The notes under the pieces: generated by a model | The model's input: the letters and a program-made list of their open reading frames with translations, nothing else | The model's database searches: none | What the model was told of the DNA's origin: nothing | In this document: positions 1-6,581 of the stretch, piece after piece | Position numbering within the stretch: position 1 is the first letter of the stretch | Layout of the letters: every line of letters starts with the position of its first letter | Program-made: the position numbers and the translations under genes | Assembly: GCF_014595975.1 (NCBI RefSeq) | Contig: NZ_JABWGQ010000051.1 | Location: forward strand, 60,383 to 124,382 | Direction of reading: 5' to 3' | DNA from: Sphingopyxis sp. LK2115 | GTDB lineage: Bacteria; Pseudomonadota; Alphaproteobacteria; Sphingomonadales; Sphingomonadaceae | DNA length: 64,000 nt

Positions 1-603
1 CGGGCCGAAGACCCCGAAAAGATGATCCGCCAGATCATCTTCGAAATGAACGAAACGCTTGTCGAAGTCCGCGCCTCCGCCGCCCGCACCATCGCGGACC
101 AGAAGGAGATGCGCCGCCACATCGCCAAGCTCGAAAGCCTGCAGGACAGCTGGAAGGAAAAGGCTGAACTTGCGCTGTCGAAGGACCGCGAAGACCTCGC
201 CACCGCCGCGCTTGTCGAAAAGCAGAAGGCCGCAGACATGGCCGAACGCCTGAAAGCCGAGATCGCCGTCCTTGACGACGCGCTGACCGGCTATGAGGCC
301 GACATCGCCAAGCTGCAGAAAAAGCTCTCCGAAGCGCGCGCGCGCCAGTCGAGCATCGTCAACCGCCTCGAAAGCGCCGAAAACCGCTATCGCCTTCGCG
401 AAATGACCAACGGCGACCGGGTCGAGGATGCTTTCTCGCGCTTTGAAATCCTCGAACGCCGCGTCGACGAAGCCGAAGGGCGGGCCGACGCGCTGGGTCT
501 CGGCTACAAAAAGTCGCTCGACGAAGAGATTGCCGAACTTCAGGCCGCCGACAAGGTCGCCGCCGAACTCGCCGCGCTGAAGGCTGCGCAGGGCAAGAAA
601 TAA
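1..603 (+). CDS. pspA: Phage shock protein A (5' end outside window)
   Basis: PspA/IM30 family, the membrane-stress effector that coats and stabilises the inner membrane and in enterobacteria restrains PspF. The reading frame is open from base 1 (RAEDPEKMIRQ...), and family members have roughly 25 more N-terminal residues including an amphipathic helix, so the true start lies upstream. The visible 200 residues are almost entirely charged alpha-helical coiled coil, with the family segment IRQIIFEMNETLVEVRASAA near the start. pspB follows after 12 bases. An internal ATG at base 22 is not the real start. Family call is firm. Confidence 0.95.
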   Translation, partial: RAEDPEKMIRQIIFEMNETLVEVRASAARTIADQKEMRRHIAKLESLQDSWKEKAELALSKDREDLATAALVEKQKAADMAERLKAEIAVLDDALTGYEADIAKLQKKLSEARARQSSIVNRLESAENRYRLREMTNGDRVEDAFSRFEILERRVDEAEGRADALGLGYKKSLDEEIAELQAADKVAAELAALKAAQGKK

Positions 604-615
604 GGAGCCGGACCG

Positions 616-891
616 ATGGAAGAAGTCATCATCGTCCCGATCGTCATCGGAACGCTCTTCCTCGGTCTGCCCTGGCTGATCCTCCACTATATCACCAAGT
701 GGAAACAGGCCAAGACGCTTACCGGAGAAGACGAACAGCTGCTCGACGAACTTTACGATACGGCCAGACGGCTCGAGAATCGTCTACATACCGTCGAACG
801 CATCATCAGCGCCGACCATCCCGACTTCCGCCCCGCGGTTCGCAGCGATGAAGAGCTGGCGCAGCTCGAAAACATAAACCGGAGGAACTGA
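616..891 (+). CDS. pspB: Phage shock protein B
   Basis: Small inner-membrane protein (91 aa) that with PspC senses envelope stress and relays it to PspA. It has one N-terminal membrane segment (residues 4-26, VIIVPIVIGTLFLGLPWLIL) and a cytoplasmic helical tail with the LENRLHTVERI heptad pattern, as in PspB. The start has a clear AGGAG ribosome-binding site (taaggagccg). The tail motif recurs in five further small genes downstream. pspC begins one base after the stop, so translation is probably coupled. Confidence 0.9.
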   Translation: MEEVIIVPIVIGTLFLGLPWLILHYITKWKQAKTLTGEDEQLLDELYDTARRLENRLHTVERIISADHPDFRPAVRSDEELAQLENINRRN

Positions 892-892
892 G

Positions 893-1273
893 ATGTCTGC
901 CAGCCGCACCAAATTCTATCTCGACAAGCAGAACGCCAAATGGAGCGGCGTATGCGCGGGGATCGCGGACTATAGCGGGATCGACGTGCTCTGGGTCCGC
1001 GTCGGAGCGGTGCTGCTCACCTTGATGGGCGGTTTTCCCTGGACGCTGATCGCTTACTGGATGGTCGCCTGGATGGGCACGCCCAAACCCTTCGCGCTCT
1101 ATGGCTCGCAGGAAGAAGCCAAGTTCTGGCAGGGGGTGCGCAGCAATCCCGCGGCGTCCACTCGCGACATCAAGTCGCGCTTTCGCGACATCGACCGTCG
1201 GCTCGCCGACATCGAACTTTACTACACCAGCCATAATCGCCGCCTCGCCGACGAGATTGACGCCCTTCGTTAA
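893..1273 (+). CDS. pspC: Phage shock protein C (PspC domain, envelope stress sensor)
   Basis: 126-aa PspC-domain protein. Residues 6-60 carry the PspC core (FYLDKQNAKWSGVCAGIADY, then GIDVLWVRVGAVLLTL), with a membrane segment around residues 38-60. The C-terminal half is charged and helical (DIKSRFRDIDRRLADIELYY), suiting contact with the PspB or PspA helices. An AGGAG (ggaggaactgag) precedes the ATG. The known role is to sense inner-membrane damage together with PspB. Confidence 0.9.
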   Translation: MSASRTKFYLDKQNAKWSGVCAGIADYSGIDVLWVRVGAVLLTLMGGFPWTLIAYWMVAWMGTPKPFALYGSQEEAKFWQGVRSNPAASTRDIKSRFRDIDRRLADIELYYTSHNRRLADEIDALR

Positions 1274-1320
1274 TTTGCGGCGCAGAGCGGACGGGCTGGC
1301 ATGCAACAGGGAGAATACAG

Positions 1321-1620
1321 ATGAACATCGGTGGTACCGGTTTCGTCCTCGCCATTATCGCATTATCGATCGGCGGCTGGATGTTCACCACCTGGATCCG
1401 CGCCAAGCACGGCTATCCGGTCGAAAATGAATGGGGCGGCACGGTTCATCGAACCGACGCCGACGCTGATCGAAAAATCAGGCTCTTGACCGACGACAAT
1501 GCCAAGCTTGCCAGTCAGGTCAGCCGACTGGAGGAACGGATCGCGGTGCTCGAACGGATCGCGACCGAAGATGGCGGCAAAGCGGCGCAGCTTGCCGACC
1601 AGATCGACAGCCTGCGCTGA
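1321..1620 (+). CDS. PspB-like small membrane/coiled-coil protein 1
   Basis: 99-aa protein with one N-terminal membrane helix (about residues 6-27, GFVLAIIALSIGGWMFTTWI), a short linker (RAKHGYPVENEWGG) and a C-terminal heptad helix containing VSRLEERIAVLERIATEDGG. The tail matches the PspB tail (RLENRLHTVERI) in spacing and character. The linker RAKHGYPVENEWG is nearly repeated in the next gene. RBS cagggaga precedes the ATG. The gene is part of the psp run with no promoter-sized gap. Function is unknown; a PspB paralogue acting at the membrane is inferred. Confidence 0.8.
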   Translation: MNIGGTGFVLAIIALSIGGWMFTTWIRAKHGYPVENEWGGTVHRTDADADRKIRLLTDDNAKLASQVSRLEERIAVLERIATEDGGKAAQLADQIDSLR

Positions 1621-1631
1621 GGGGATAACAG

Positions 1632-1949
1632 ATGAATCTGGACATTGTGAACGCCTTTGCTCCCGTCGCCGCGATCGTCGGCCTGGCCGGGGTGGCGGGC
1701 TGGGTCTACACCACCTGGCTGCGCGTCAAGAATGGCTATCCGCTTGAAAACAGCTGGGGCAAGGCCGTCTATCCGCGCACCAGCGACGAAGCGATGGAGC
1801 GCATCAAGCTCATCAGCCAGGAAAATGCCCAGCTGCGCGCCGAACTCGGTTCGGTGAAGGATCGCCTCGCGGTCGTCGAGCGCATCGTCACCGACGAAAG
1901 TCACCGCGTCGCGGCCGAGATCGAGGCGCTGCGGCGCCCGGCGAACTGA
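1632..1949 (+). CDS. PspB-like small membrane/coiled-coil protein 2
   Basis: 105 aa: membrane helix (residues 8-30, FAPVAAIVGLAGVAGWVYTTWL), linker RVKNGYPLENSWGKAVYP, then a helix with LGSVKDRLAVVERIVTDESH. It is the closest relative of the preceding gene, sharing the TTWxRxKxGYPxEN linker and the ERI(V/A)T(D/E) tail, so the two look like a tandem duplication. RBS gaggggata lies 8 bases before the ATG, and 11 bases separate it from the upstream stop. Not a named family; role in the Psp response inferred from position and tail motif. Confidence 0.8.
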   Translation: MNLDIVNAFAPVAAIVGLAGVAGWVYTTWLRVKNGYPLENSWGKAVYPRTSDEAMERIKLISQENAQLRAELGSVKDRLAVVERIVTDESHRVAAEIEALRRPAN

Positions 1950-1961
1950 GGAGACAGGCAG

Positions 1962-2225
1962 ATGGAAACGATCCTCATCCTGTTCATTGTCGTCGGGCTG
2001 CCGGTCACGCTCGGCATCGGCTACGCCGCCTATGAACGCCACCTCAAGTTCAAGGAACGCGCGTTTGAGGCGATGAGCAGCGAAACCGCGGAAAAGGCGG
2101 CGCAATATGCCGCGCACACGGAACGGCTCGAAGCGCGCGTGCGCGTGCTCGAACGGATCGTGACCGACAAGGGCGTCGACGTCGCCGACGAGATCGAAAA
2201 GCTGCGCGACGCCCCGCTCAACTGA
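1962..2225 (+). CDS. PspB-like small membrane/coiled-coil protein 3
   Basis: 87 aa: membrane helix at residues 3-22 (TILILFIVVGLPVTLGIGYA), then a long charged helix ending RLEARVRVLERIVTDKGVDV and DEIEKLRD. The layout (helix, basic stop-transfer YERHLKFKERAF, heptad tail) is the one seen in PspB. Translation probably starts at the ATG after gaggagacaggcag, a strong RBS. Continuous with the psp operon. Confidence 0.8.
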   Translation: METILILFIVVGLPVTLGIGYAAYERHLKFKERAFEAMSSETAEKAAQYAAHTERLEARVRVLERIVTDKGVDVADEIEKLRDAPLN

Positions 2226-2258
2226 TAACAATAAGCGAGACTGGAAAGGAACCTCCCC

Positions 2259-2516
2259 ATGGGCCCGTTTGAAATGGTCGTCGGCATCGTCCTCATCGTG
2301 ACGATCGGCAGCATCATCCGCGCCAAGCACGGCATCCGCCGCGACCGCCACGGCAACGACTATGTCGCCAATGACGCCGAAACCAAGGCGTTGCAGGCCG
2401 AGATACGCGCCCTCAAGGAGCGCATCCAGGTGCTCGAACGCATCGCCACCGACAATAATCGCGCCGTCGCGCTCGACGAGGAAATCGAAAAGCTGCGCGA
2501 CAGCAGCAAGATCTGA
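2259..2516 (+). CDS. PspB-like small membrane/coiled-coil protein 4
   Basis: 85 aa: short membrane helix (residues 4-20, FEMVVGIVLIVTIGSII), the linker RAKHGIRRDRHGNDY that echoes RAKHGYP of paralogue 1, and a tail with LKERIQVLERIATDNNRAV and EEIEKLRDSS. RBS ggaaaggaacc precedes the ATG. Shares the (L/V)xxRxxVLERI(A/V)TD motif with its neighbours. A PspB-type topology with cytoplasmic coiled coil is inferred. Confidence 0.8.
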   Translation: MGPFEMVVGIVLIVTIGSIIRAKHGIRRDRHGNDYVANDAETKALQAEIRALKERIQVLERIATDNNRAVALDEEIEKLRDSSKI

Positions 2517-2539
2517 ACGCCGGTAAAGGAGCAACGCTC

Positions 2540-2785
2540 ATGGCTTTCATCACTCCCGACCTCACCACCGCGGCCATCGCCCTCGCCGGGCTTACCATCG
2601 TCAGCCTGGTCGCGCTGCGCGGCTGGCGCGACTGGATCCAGCTGAAGCGCGAGGAACTCGCCGCGGGCCACGCCCCGCTGGCGCACGATCCCACCGTGCC
2701 GCACGCCGGATCGCGGATCGAAATCGCCGACCTCAAGGAACGGCTGCGCAAGCTGGAAGCGATCGCGGCGGGGGTGGATCTGTAA
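2540..2785 (+). CDS. PspB-like small membrane/coiled-coil protein 5 (most divergent)
   Basis: 81 aa: membrane segment around residues 10-27 (AAIALAGLTIVSLVALRG), a linker, and a tail ADLKERLRKLEAIAAGVDL in which the VLERI motif has become KLEAI. A strong RBS (aaaggag) precedes the ATG. It is the last gene before about 200 bases of repeat-bearing intergenic DNA and probably ends the psp transcription unit. The family tie rests on length, topology and the heptad register. Confidence 0.7.
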   Translation: MAFITPDLTTAAIALAGLTIVSLVALRGWRDWIQLKREELAAGHAPLAHDPTVPHAGSRIEIADLKERLRKLEAIAAGVDL

Positions 2786-2837
2786 CGCGCCGCCGGGCCA
2801 TTTCTTTGTCACCCCGGCTGCGGCGATGGCCTCGCTG

Positions 2838-2928
2838 TTTCAGCGTCCACGGCCTGACGTTGCCTTGAGCGCCGCGCAAGACAAGAGGGACGGCCATGGA
2901 TGCTGAAACAAGTTCAGCATGACGATGG
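2838..2928. repeat. Intergenic inverted repeat element between psp run and sufE
   Basis: Two inverted, partly degraded copies of one element: gtttcagcgtccacggcc on the left, and on the right ggccatggatgctgaaac running into a second palindrome. Bases 2900-2907 (atgctgaa) pair with 2913-2920 (ttcagcat) around a 5-base loop. Elements of this type are common between sphingomonad genes. It could form a transcript-end hairpin for the psp operon, but there is no T-run. Confidence 0.6.
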
Positions 2929-2988
2929 GGCGAGGCGAAAGGGTAAATCCCTTCACACCGTCCCCCAAATCTGCCACTGCCCGCGCCC

Positions 2989-3399
2989 ATGCGCAGCCTC
3001 TCTGACATTTTCGACGAATATGATTTCCTTGATGGCGACGATCGCTATCGCCTGCTGATCGAGCTTGGCCGCGAGCTGGAACCGATGCCCGACGCGCTCA
3101 AGACCGACGCGACGCTGGTGCGCGGATGCAGCGCGAGCGTCTGGGTTTATCCGGTGCCGCAGGACGATGGCCGTCTGCATTTCCTTGCCGACAGCAATGC
3201 CGCGATCACCAAGGGCATCGTCGCGCTTGTCCTCGCCGCGGTGCAGGACCGGCCCGCCAGCGAGGTCGCCGGAATGGACATCGCCGCCGCGCTCGCGCCC
3301 TTCGACCTCCAGCGCCAGCTTTCGTCGAACCGCACGCAGGGCGTGCCCAACATGATCGCGCTCGTCCAGGACACCGCCCGCCGCCTTGCCGCGGGCTGA
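2989..3399 (+). CDS. sufE: SufE family sulfur acceptor for Fe-S cluster assembly
   Basis: 136-aa SufE protein, which takes persulfide sulfur from the SufS cysteine desulfurase and passes it to the SUF scaffold. The active cysteine is in LVRGCSASVWVY (about residue 45), the family signature. The C-terminal segment SSNRTQGVPNMI matches the SufE R-x-x-G-x-x-x-M helix. No other suf genes are adjacent. The start MRSLSDIFDEYDFLDG fits the family N-terminus. It converges with the M20 peptidase, whose stop lies 4 bases away. Confidence 0.93.
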   Translation: MRSLSDIFDEYDFLDGDDRYRLLIELGRELEPMPDALKTDATLVRGCSASVWVYPVPQDDGRLHFLADSNAAITKGIVALVLAAVQDRPASEVAGMDIAAALAPFDLQRQLSSNRTQGVPNMIALVQDTARRLAAG

Positions 3400-3403
3400 T
3401 CCC

Positions 3404-4777
3404 TCACTTCGACAGGTCGCGCAGCAGGCTGTCCCAATGCGCGAGCGCCGGAGCGATGGCGGCGACGGGCACACGTTCGTTGAGGCCGTGCGCAAAGCTG
3501 TCGCTCGCCTTGGAGAACAGCCCCGCGACGCCATAGCTCGGCACGCCGTTCATGCGGAAATGATAGCTGTCGGTGGCGCCCGCGCTCATCGACGGGATGA
3601 TCGGCAGGCCCGGCGCGCGCGCATGGACGGCTTTCCTCACCGCGGCCATCACGTCGGGGCGTAGCGGCGAGGCGTCGCTCGCGCTCGCGTCGGGGTCGGG
3701 CAGCACCTTGACCGCCGGGTCGGCGATGACGCGCTCCAGCTCTGCGCGCACCGCCTCGACCGCGACGCCGGGAAAGATGCGGCAGTTGATGTTCGCCGTC
3801 GCGCGCTGTGGCAGCGCATTTTCGGCATGGCCGCCCTTCACCAGCGTCGGCACGCAGGTGGTGCCGATCTGCCCCACATATTCGGGATCGGCGCGGATCG
3901 CCGCGATCGCCTTCGCATCGGCGGGATCGGCGGCAAAGGCTTTCAGCGCCGCGCCGACCTCGCCGCCGATCTGGTCGGCAACGATCGGCAGGCCAACGCG
4001 CGTAAGCTCGTTGATCTGCGGTGCGAAGCGATAGGTGCCGATCCTGGCGAGCGCATTGGCGAGTTGCACGATCGCGTTGACGTCCGACGGGCGCGAGCTG
4101 TGCCCGCCGGCATTCGTGACCTCCAGCGTGAAGTCGGCATAAGTCTTTTCGCCGGCTTGCAGGCTGTAATATTGCGGCTTGCCGTCCTCGCCGATCAACC
4201 CGCCGCCGCCGTCGCCGTTGAGCGCGAGTTCGGCGTCGCTATACTTGGCGGCGAGCGCGCGCGTCGTCGCCATCTCCGTCTCTTCGTCGCCGCTGAGCAG
4301 CAGGATGATCGACCGCGTCGGGCGGAACCCCTCCCGCTTCAGCTGCGCCATCGTCGCAACCATCATCGCAATGTCGAACTTGTTGTCCTCCGACCCGCGC
4401 CCGAAAATATAACCATCCTCCTCGACCGCCACGAAGGGGTCGCGCGTCCAGTCCCTGGGGTCCGCCTCGACGACGTCCATATGGCCGAGCAGCAGGATCG
4501 GCTTCTTGTCGCTCGTGCCGCGCAGCGTGACGGCCAGCGTCGCCGTCTCGCCCATCGGTGTGATGTCGATGTCGGCGTCGGCATAGCCCGCGGCCTTCAG
4601 CGCCCCGGCATAATAGGCCGCCAGTTCGGGCACCTTGCCACGACCCTTCACCGTCGGGATCGCGATGCTGTCCTTCAATATCTGCTTGGCGGCTGCGGGA
4701 TCGGCGGGTTTGGCGTGGGCGGGCGCGGCGGCAGCGAGCACGGCGGCGAGGGCGAGGGGCAGGGACAGGTTGCGCAT
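3404..4777 (-). CDS. Secreted M20/M25/M40 family metallopeptidase
   Basis: 457 aa with a cleavable signal peptide (MRNLSLPLALAAVLAAAAPAHA), so it acts in the periplasm. Di-zinc M20 ligands are visible: GHMDVV (His/Asp), GRGSEDNK (bridging Asp), SGDEETE (catalytic Glu and Glu ligand), LNGDGG (Asp) and the C-terminal HGLNERV His. The dimerisation-domain His is in VTNAGGHSSRPSD. Members are carboxy- or dipeptidases that trim peptides or acyl-amino acids; substrate is not predictable. It is transcribed away from the SPFH gene across a 150-base promoter region. Confidence 0.9.
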   Translation of the reverse strand: MRNLSLPLALAAVLAAAAPAHAKPADPAAAKQILKDSIAIPTVKGRGKVPELAAYYAGALKAAGYADADIDITPMGETATLAVTLRGTSDKKPILLLGHMDVVEADPRDWTRDPFVAVEEDGYIFGRGSEDNKFDIAMMVATMAQLKREGFRPTRSIILLLSGDEETEMATTRALAAKYSDAELALNGDGGGGLIGEDGKPQYYSLQAGEKTYADFTLEVTNAGGHSSRPSDVNAIVQLANALARIGTYRFAPQINELTRVGLPIVADQIGGEVGAALKAFAADPADAKAIAAIRADPEYVGQIGTTCVPTLVKGGHAENALPQRATANINCRIFPGVAVEAVRAELERVIADPAVKVLPDPDASASDASPLRPDVMAAVRKAVHARAPGLPIIPSMSAGATDSYHFRMNGVPSYGVAGLFSKASDSFAHGLNERVPVAAIAPALAHWDSLLRDLSK

Positions 4778-4882
4778 GGAAACCAGTTAAGCGGCTTCGC
4801 CGACAAGCGGCAAGGGCCAAAGTTCCCGCCGCGCCGGACCGGATCGCCACGCTGCCGCCGAATCGGCTTGACCGGCGCGTGT

Positions 4883-4916
4883 TTCGATATAAATATGATA
4901 TCATCATTATATCGAA
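4883..4916. promoter_or_regulatory. 34-bp palindrome, probable operator of SPFH gene
   Basis: Outer arms ttcgatataa (4883-4892) and ttatatcgaa (4907-4916) are perfect reverse complements. They share one centre with an inner palindrome atgatatcat (4895-4904), and only two base pairs of the 34-bp dyad are mismatched. It is strongly AT-rich in GC-rich surroundings and ends two bases before the gene's GGAGG ribosome-binding site, so a bound repressor would block transcription or early elongation. The regulator is not identified; the ribbon-helix-helix protein downstream is one candidate. Confidence 0.7.
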
Positions 4917-4928
4917 TCGGAGGGTTAT

Positions 4929-5831
4929 ATGGTCGAGAGTGGGGCACCGGCGCTGAATCGCAGTCGCGAAACGCGCGCCAATACGCAAAGCGGCTATCTG
5001 ATGCTGTTCATCTGGCTGGTGCTGCTGGGCGTCGCCGCCTGGGCGGCGATCACCAATGCCAATGCCGATGTGATGAGCGCGTGGAAATGGATCCTCGCGG
5101 CCGCCGCGGGGGTGATCGGCACGCTCATCCTTTGCGGCTTTTATCTCATCAACCCCAATGAAGCCGCGGCGATCCAGCTGTTCGGTGCATATAAGGGAAC
5201 CGACCGGCAGGAGGGGCTGCGCTGGGTGCTGCCCTGGCTGACGCGCAAGAAGATCGCGGTGCGCGCGAACAATGTCATTTCGGACAAGATCAAGGTCAAC
5301 GACCTGCGCGGCAACCCGATCGAAATGGCGGCGCAGGTCGTGTGGCGCGTCACCGACACCGCGCAGGCGCTGTTCGACGTCGACGATTACAAGGAGTTTG
5401 TGATGGCGCAGATCGAGGCTGCGGTGCGCTCGATCGGCTCGCGCTACCCCTATGACGACATCGAGCATCAGGAGGTCACGCTGCGCGGCAACCATGAAGA
5501 GGTCGGCGCCGAACTGCGCAAGGCGCTGATTGAGCGGCTCACCGTCGCGGGCATCACGGTCGACGAATGCGGCCTTACCCACCTTGCCTATGCGCCCGAG
5601 ATCGCGGGGGCGATGCTCCGCCGCCAGCAGGCCGAGGCGGTGATCGCCGCGCGCAAGAAGCTGGTCGAGGGCGCCGTGACGATGGTTGAAATGGCGCTCC
5701 AGCACCTGTCGGACAAAAAGGTCGTCGACCTCGACGACGAGCGCAAGGCGGCGATGGTGTCGAACCTGATGGTCGTGCTGTGCGGCGAACGCGACACGCA
5801 GCCGGTCGTCAACGCCGGCACGCTTTACTGA
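4929..5831 (+). CDS. SPFH/Band 7 domain membrane protein
   Basis: 300 aa. Two N-terminal membrane helices (about residues 22-42 and 51-75), then an SPFH/prohibitin domain from [20 protein letters not shown] to about residue 250. Characteristic segments are [28 protein letters not shown] and [24 protein letters not shown] proteins form oligomeric membrane microdomain scaffolds. Start chosen at the ATG after GGAGG. A strong 34-bp palindrome precedes it. This subfamily is often adjacent to a small DNA-binding protein, as here. Confidence 0.88.
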   Translation: MVESGAPALNRSRETRANTQSGYLMLFIWLVLLGVAAWAAITNANADVMSAWKWILAAAAGVIGTLILCGFYLINPNEAAAIQLFGAYKGTDRQEGLRWVLPWLTRKKIAVRANNVISDKIKVNDLRGNPIEMAAQVVWRVTDTAQALFDVDDYKEFVMAQIEAAVRSIGSRYPYDDIEHQEVTLRGNHEEVGAELRKALIERLTVAGITVDECGLTHLAYAPEIAGAMLRRQQAEAVIAARKKLVEGAVTMVEMALQHLSDKKVVDLDDERKAAMVSNLMVVLCGERDTQPVVNAGTLY

Positions 5832-5837
5832 CGCAAG

Positions 5838-5931
5838 AATCCCGTTCGCGTCGCGCGAAGTCGAGGCACCCATCATGGGCACGCGACCGCCCGGCATCTC
5901 GATGTCGCTTGATGAGAACGGGAAGTGAGGT
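5838..5931. repeat. Degenerate inverted repeat between SPFH and RHH genes
   Basis: cccgttcgcgtcgcgcgaag on the left is mirrored by ttgatgagaacggga on the right, with matching inner parts (gtcgaggcacc against ggcatctcgatg). It is a decayed inverted pair of the TCGAGCGAAGTCGAG-type intergenic repeat found elsewhere in the window. It could act as an mRNA stem between the two cistrons. Confidence 0.5.
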
Positions 5932-5940
5932 TTCTTTGTA

Positions 5941-6150
5941 ATGCCCGGTTCTGCCAAAAAAGCCTTTGCCCTTCGCCTCGATCCCGCGCTCTATGCTGCG
6001 GTCGAGCGGATGGCGGCGGCCGATCTGCGCAGCGCCAATGCCGAGATCGAGGTGCTGCTGCGCGAAGCGCTCGCGCGCCGCGGTGTGCCGGTGAAACCGC
6101 CCGCGCCGCCGCGCCGCGGCCGTCCGCCGAAGGCCGATGCGCAGGACTGA
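5941..6150 (+). CDS. Ribbon-helix-helix (Arc-like) DNA-binding protein
   Basis: 69 aa. The N-terminal strand KKAFALRLDPALYAAVERMA followed by two helices (DLRSANAEIEVLLREALARR) is the Arc/MetJ/CopG ribbon-helix-helix plan, with alternating polar residues of the strand reading the major groove. A basic proline-rich tail (PPRRGRPPKA) resembles an AT-hook and would add minor-groove contact. It sits downstream of the SPFH gene with its palindromic operator, so autoregulation of that unit is a reasonable inference. Confidence 0.75.
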   Translation: MPGSAKKAFALRLDPALYAAVERMAAADLRSANAEIEVLLREALARRGVPVKPPAPPRRGRPPKADAQD

Positions 6151-6188
6151 TCCGGCGATTGCCCCGCAATCACAAAAGGAGTTTCGAC

Positions 6189-6431
6189 ATGCTGCACCTG
6201 TTTCTGGACAACCGCCCCTGGTTTCGCGCGAAGCGGCGCGGTTACGGCACCGGCCTGCCGATCGCGTGGCAGGGCTGGGCGATGCTGGCGGCGCATATCG
6301 CGCTCATCACCGGCGTCGCGCTGTTGCTGCGCGCGCAGCCCGTCGCGCTGACCCTTGCCGTCATTCTTGCCGGGGTGGCGCCCATGCCGCTCTATCGCGC
6401 CCGAACCGAGGGTGGCTGGCGCTGGCGTTGA
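6189..6431 (+). CDS. Small two-helix membrane protein
   Basis: 80 aa, start chosen at the ATG preceded by AAAAGGAG. Hydrophobic segments at about residues 28-48 (QGWAMLAAHIALITGVALLL) and 51-67 (PVALTLAVILAGVAPMPL) flank a short loop. Basic N-terminal and C-terminal ends would stay in the cytoplasm. No family recognised. Co-directional with the SPFH and ribbon-helix-helix genes and followed by a strong terminator, so the three probably form one unit. Confidence 0.7.
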   Translation: MLHLFLDNRPWFRAKRRGYGTGLPIAWQGWAMLAAHIALITGVALLLRAQPVALTLAVILAGVAPMPLYRARTEGGWRWR

Positions 6432-6490
6432 TGTGCGCCGAGAAGTGATGCACCAGCGGCTTTGGCGTGGGGAAGTGCCGTCGCGCCATT

Positions 6491-6526
6491 AAGCGCCTCC
6501 TGTGAAGGGGAGGCGCTTTCTTTTCG
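6491..6526. terminator. Rho-independent terminator, usable from both sides
   Basis: A perfect 10-bp stem (aagcgcctcc with ggaggcgctt), an 8-base loop and then tttcttttc on the + strand. It ends the SPFH unit. On the - strand the acyl-CoA ligase stops about 55 bases away and the stem is preceded by aatggc, without a good T-run in that direction. Confidence 0.88.
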
Positions 6527-6581
6527 GTTATGGCCGCTTCGGTTCGAAACCGGCCGCAACACCGAACATCTTCGCGAACGC

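Noticed and set aside
1515..2534. Long open frame on the minus strand opposite the psp paralogues (339 codons)
   Set aside because: It is the antisense of four well-supported genes with ribosome-binding sites; it arises from high G+C third-position bias.
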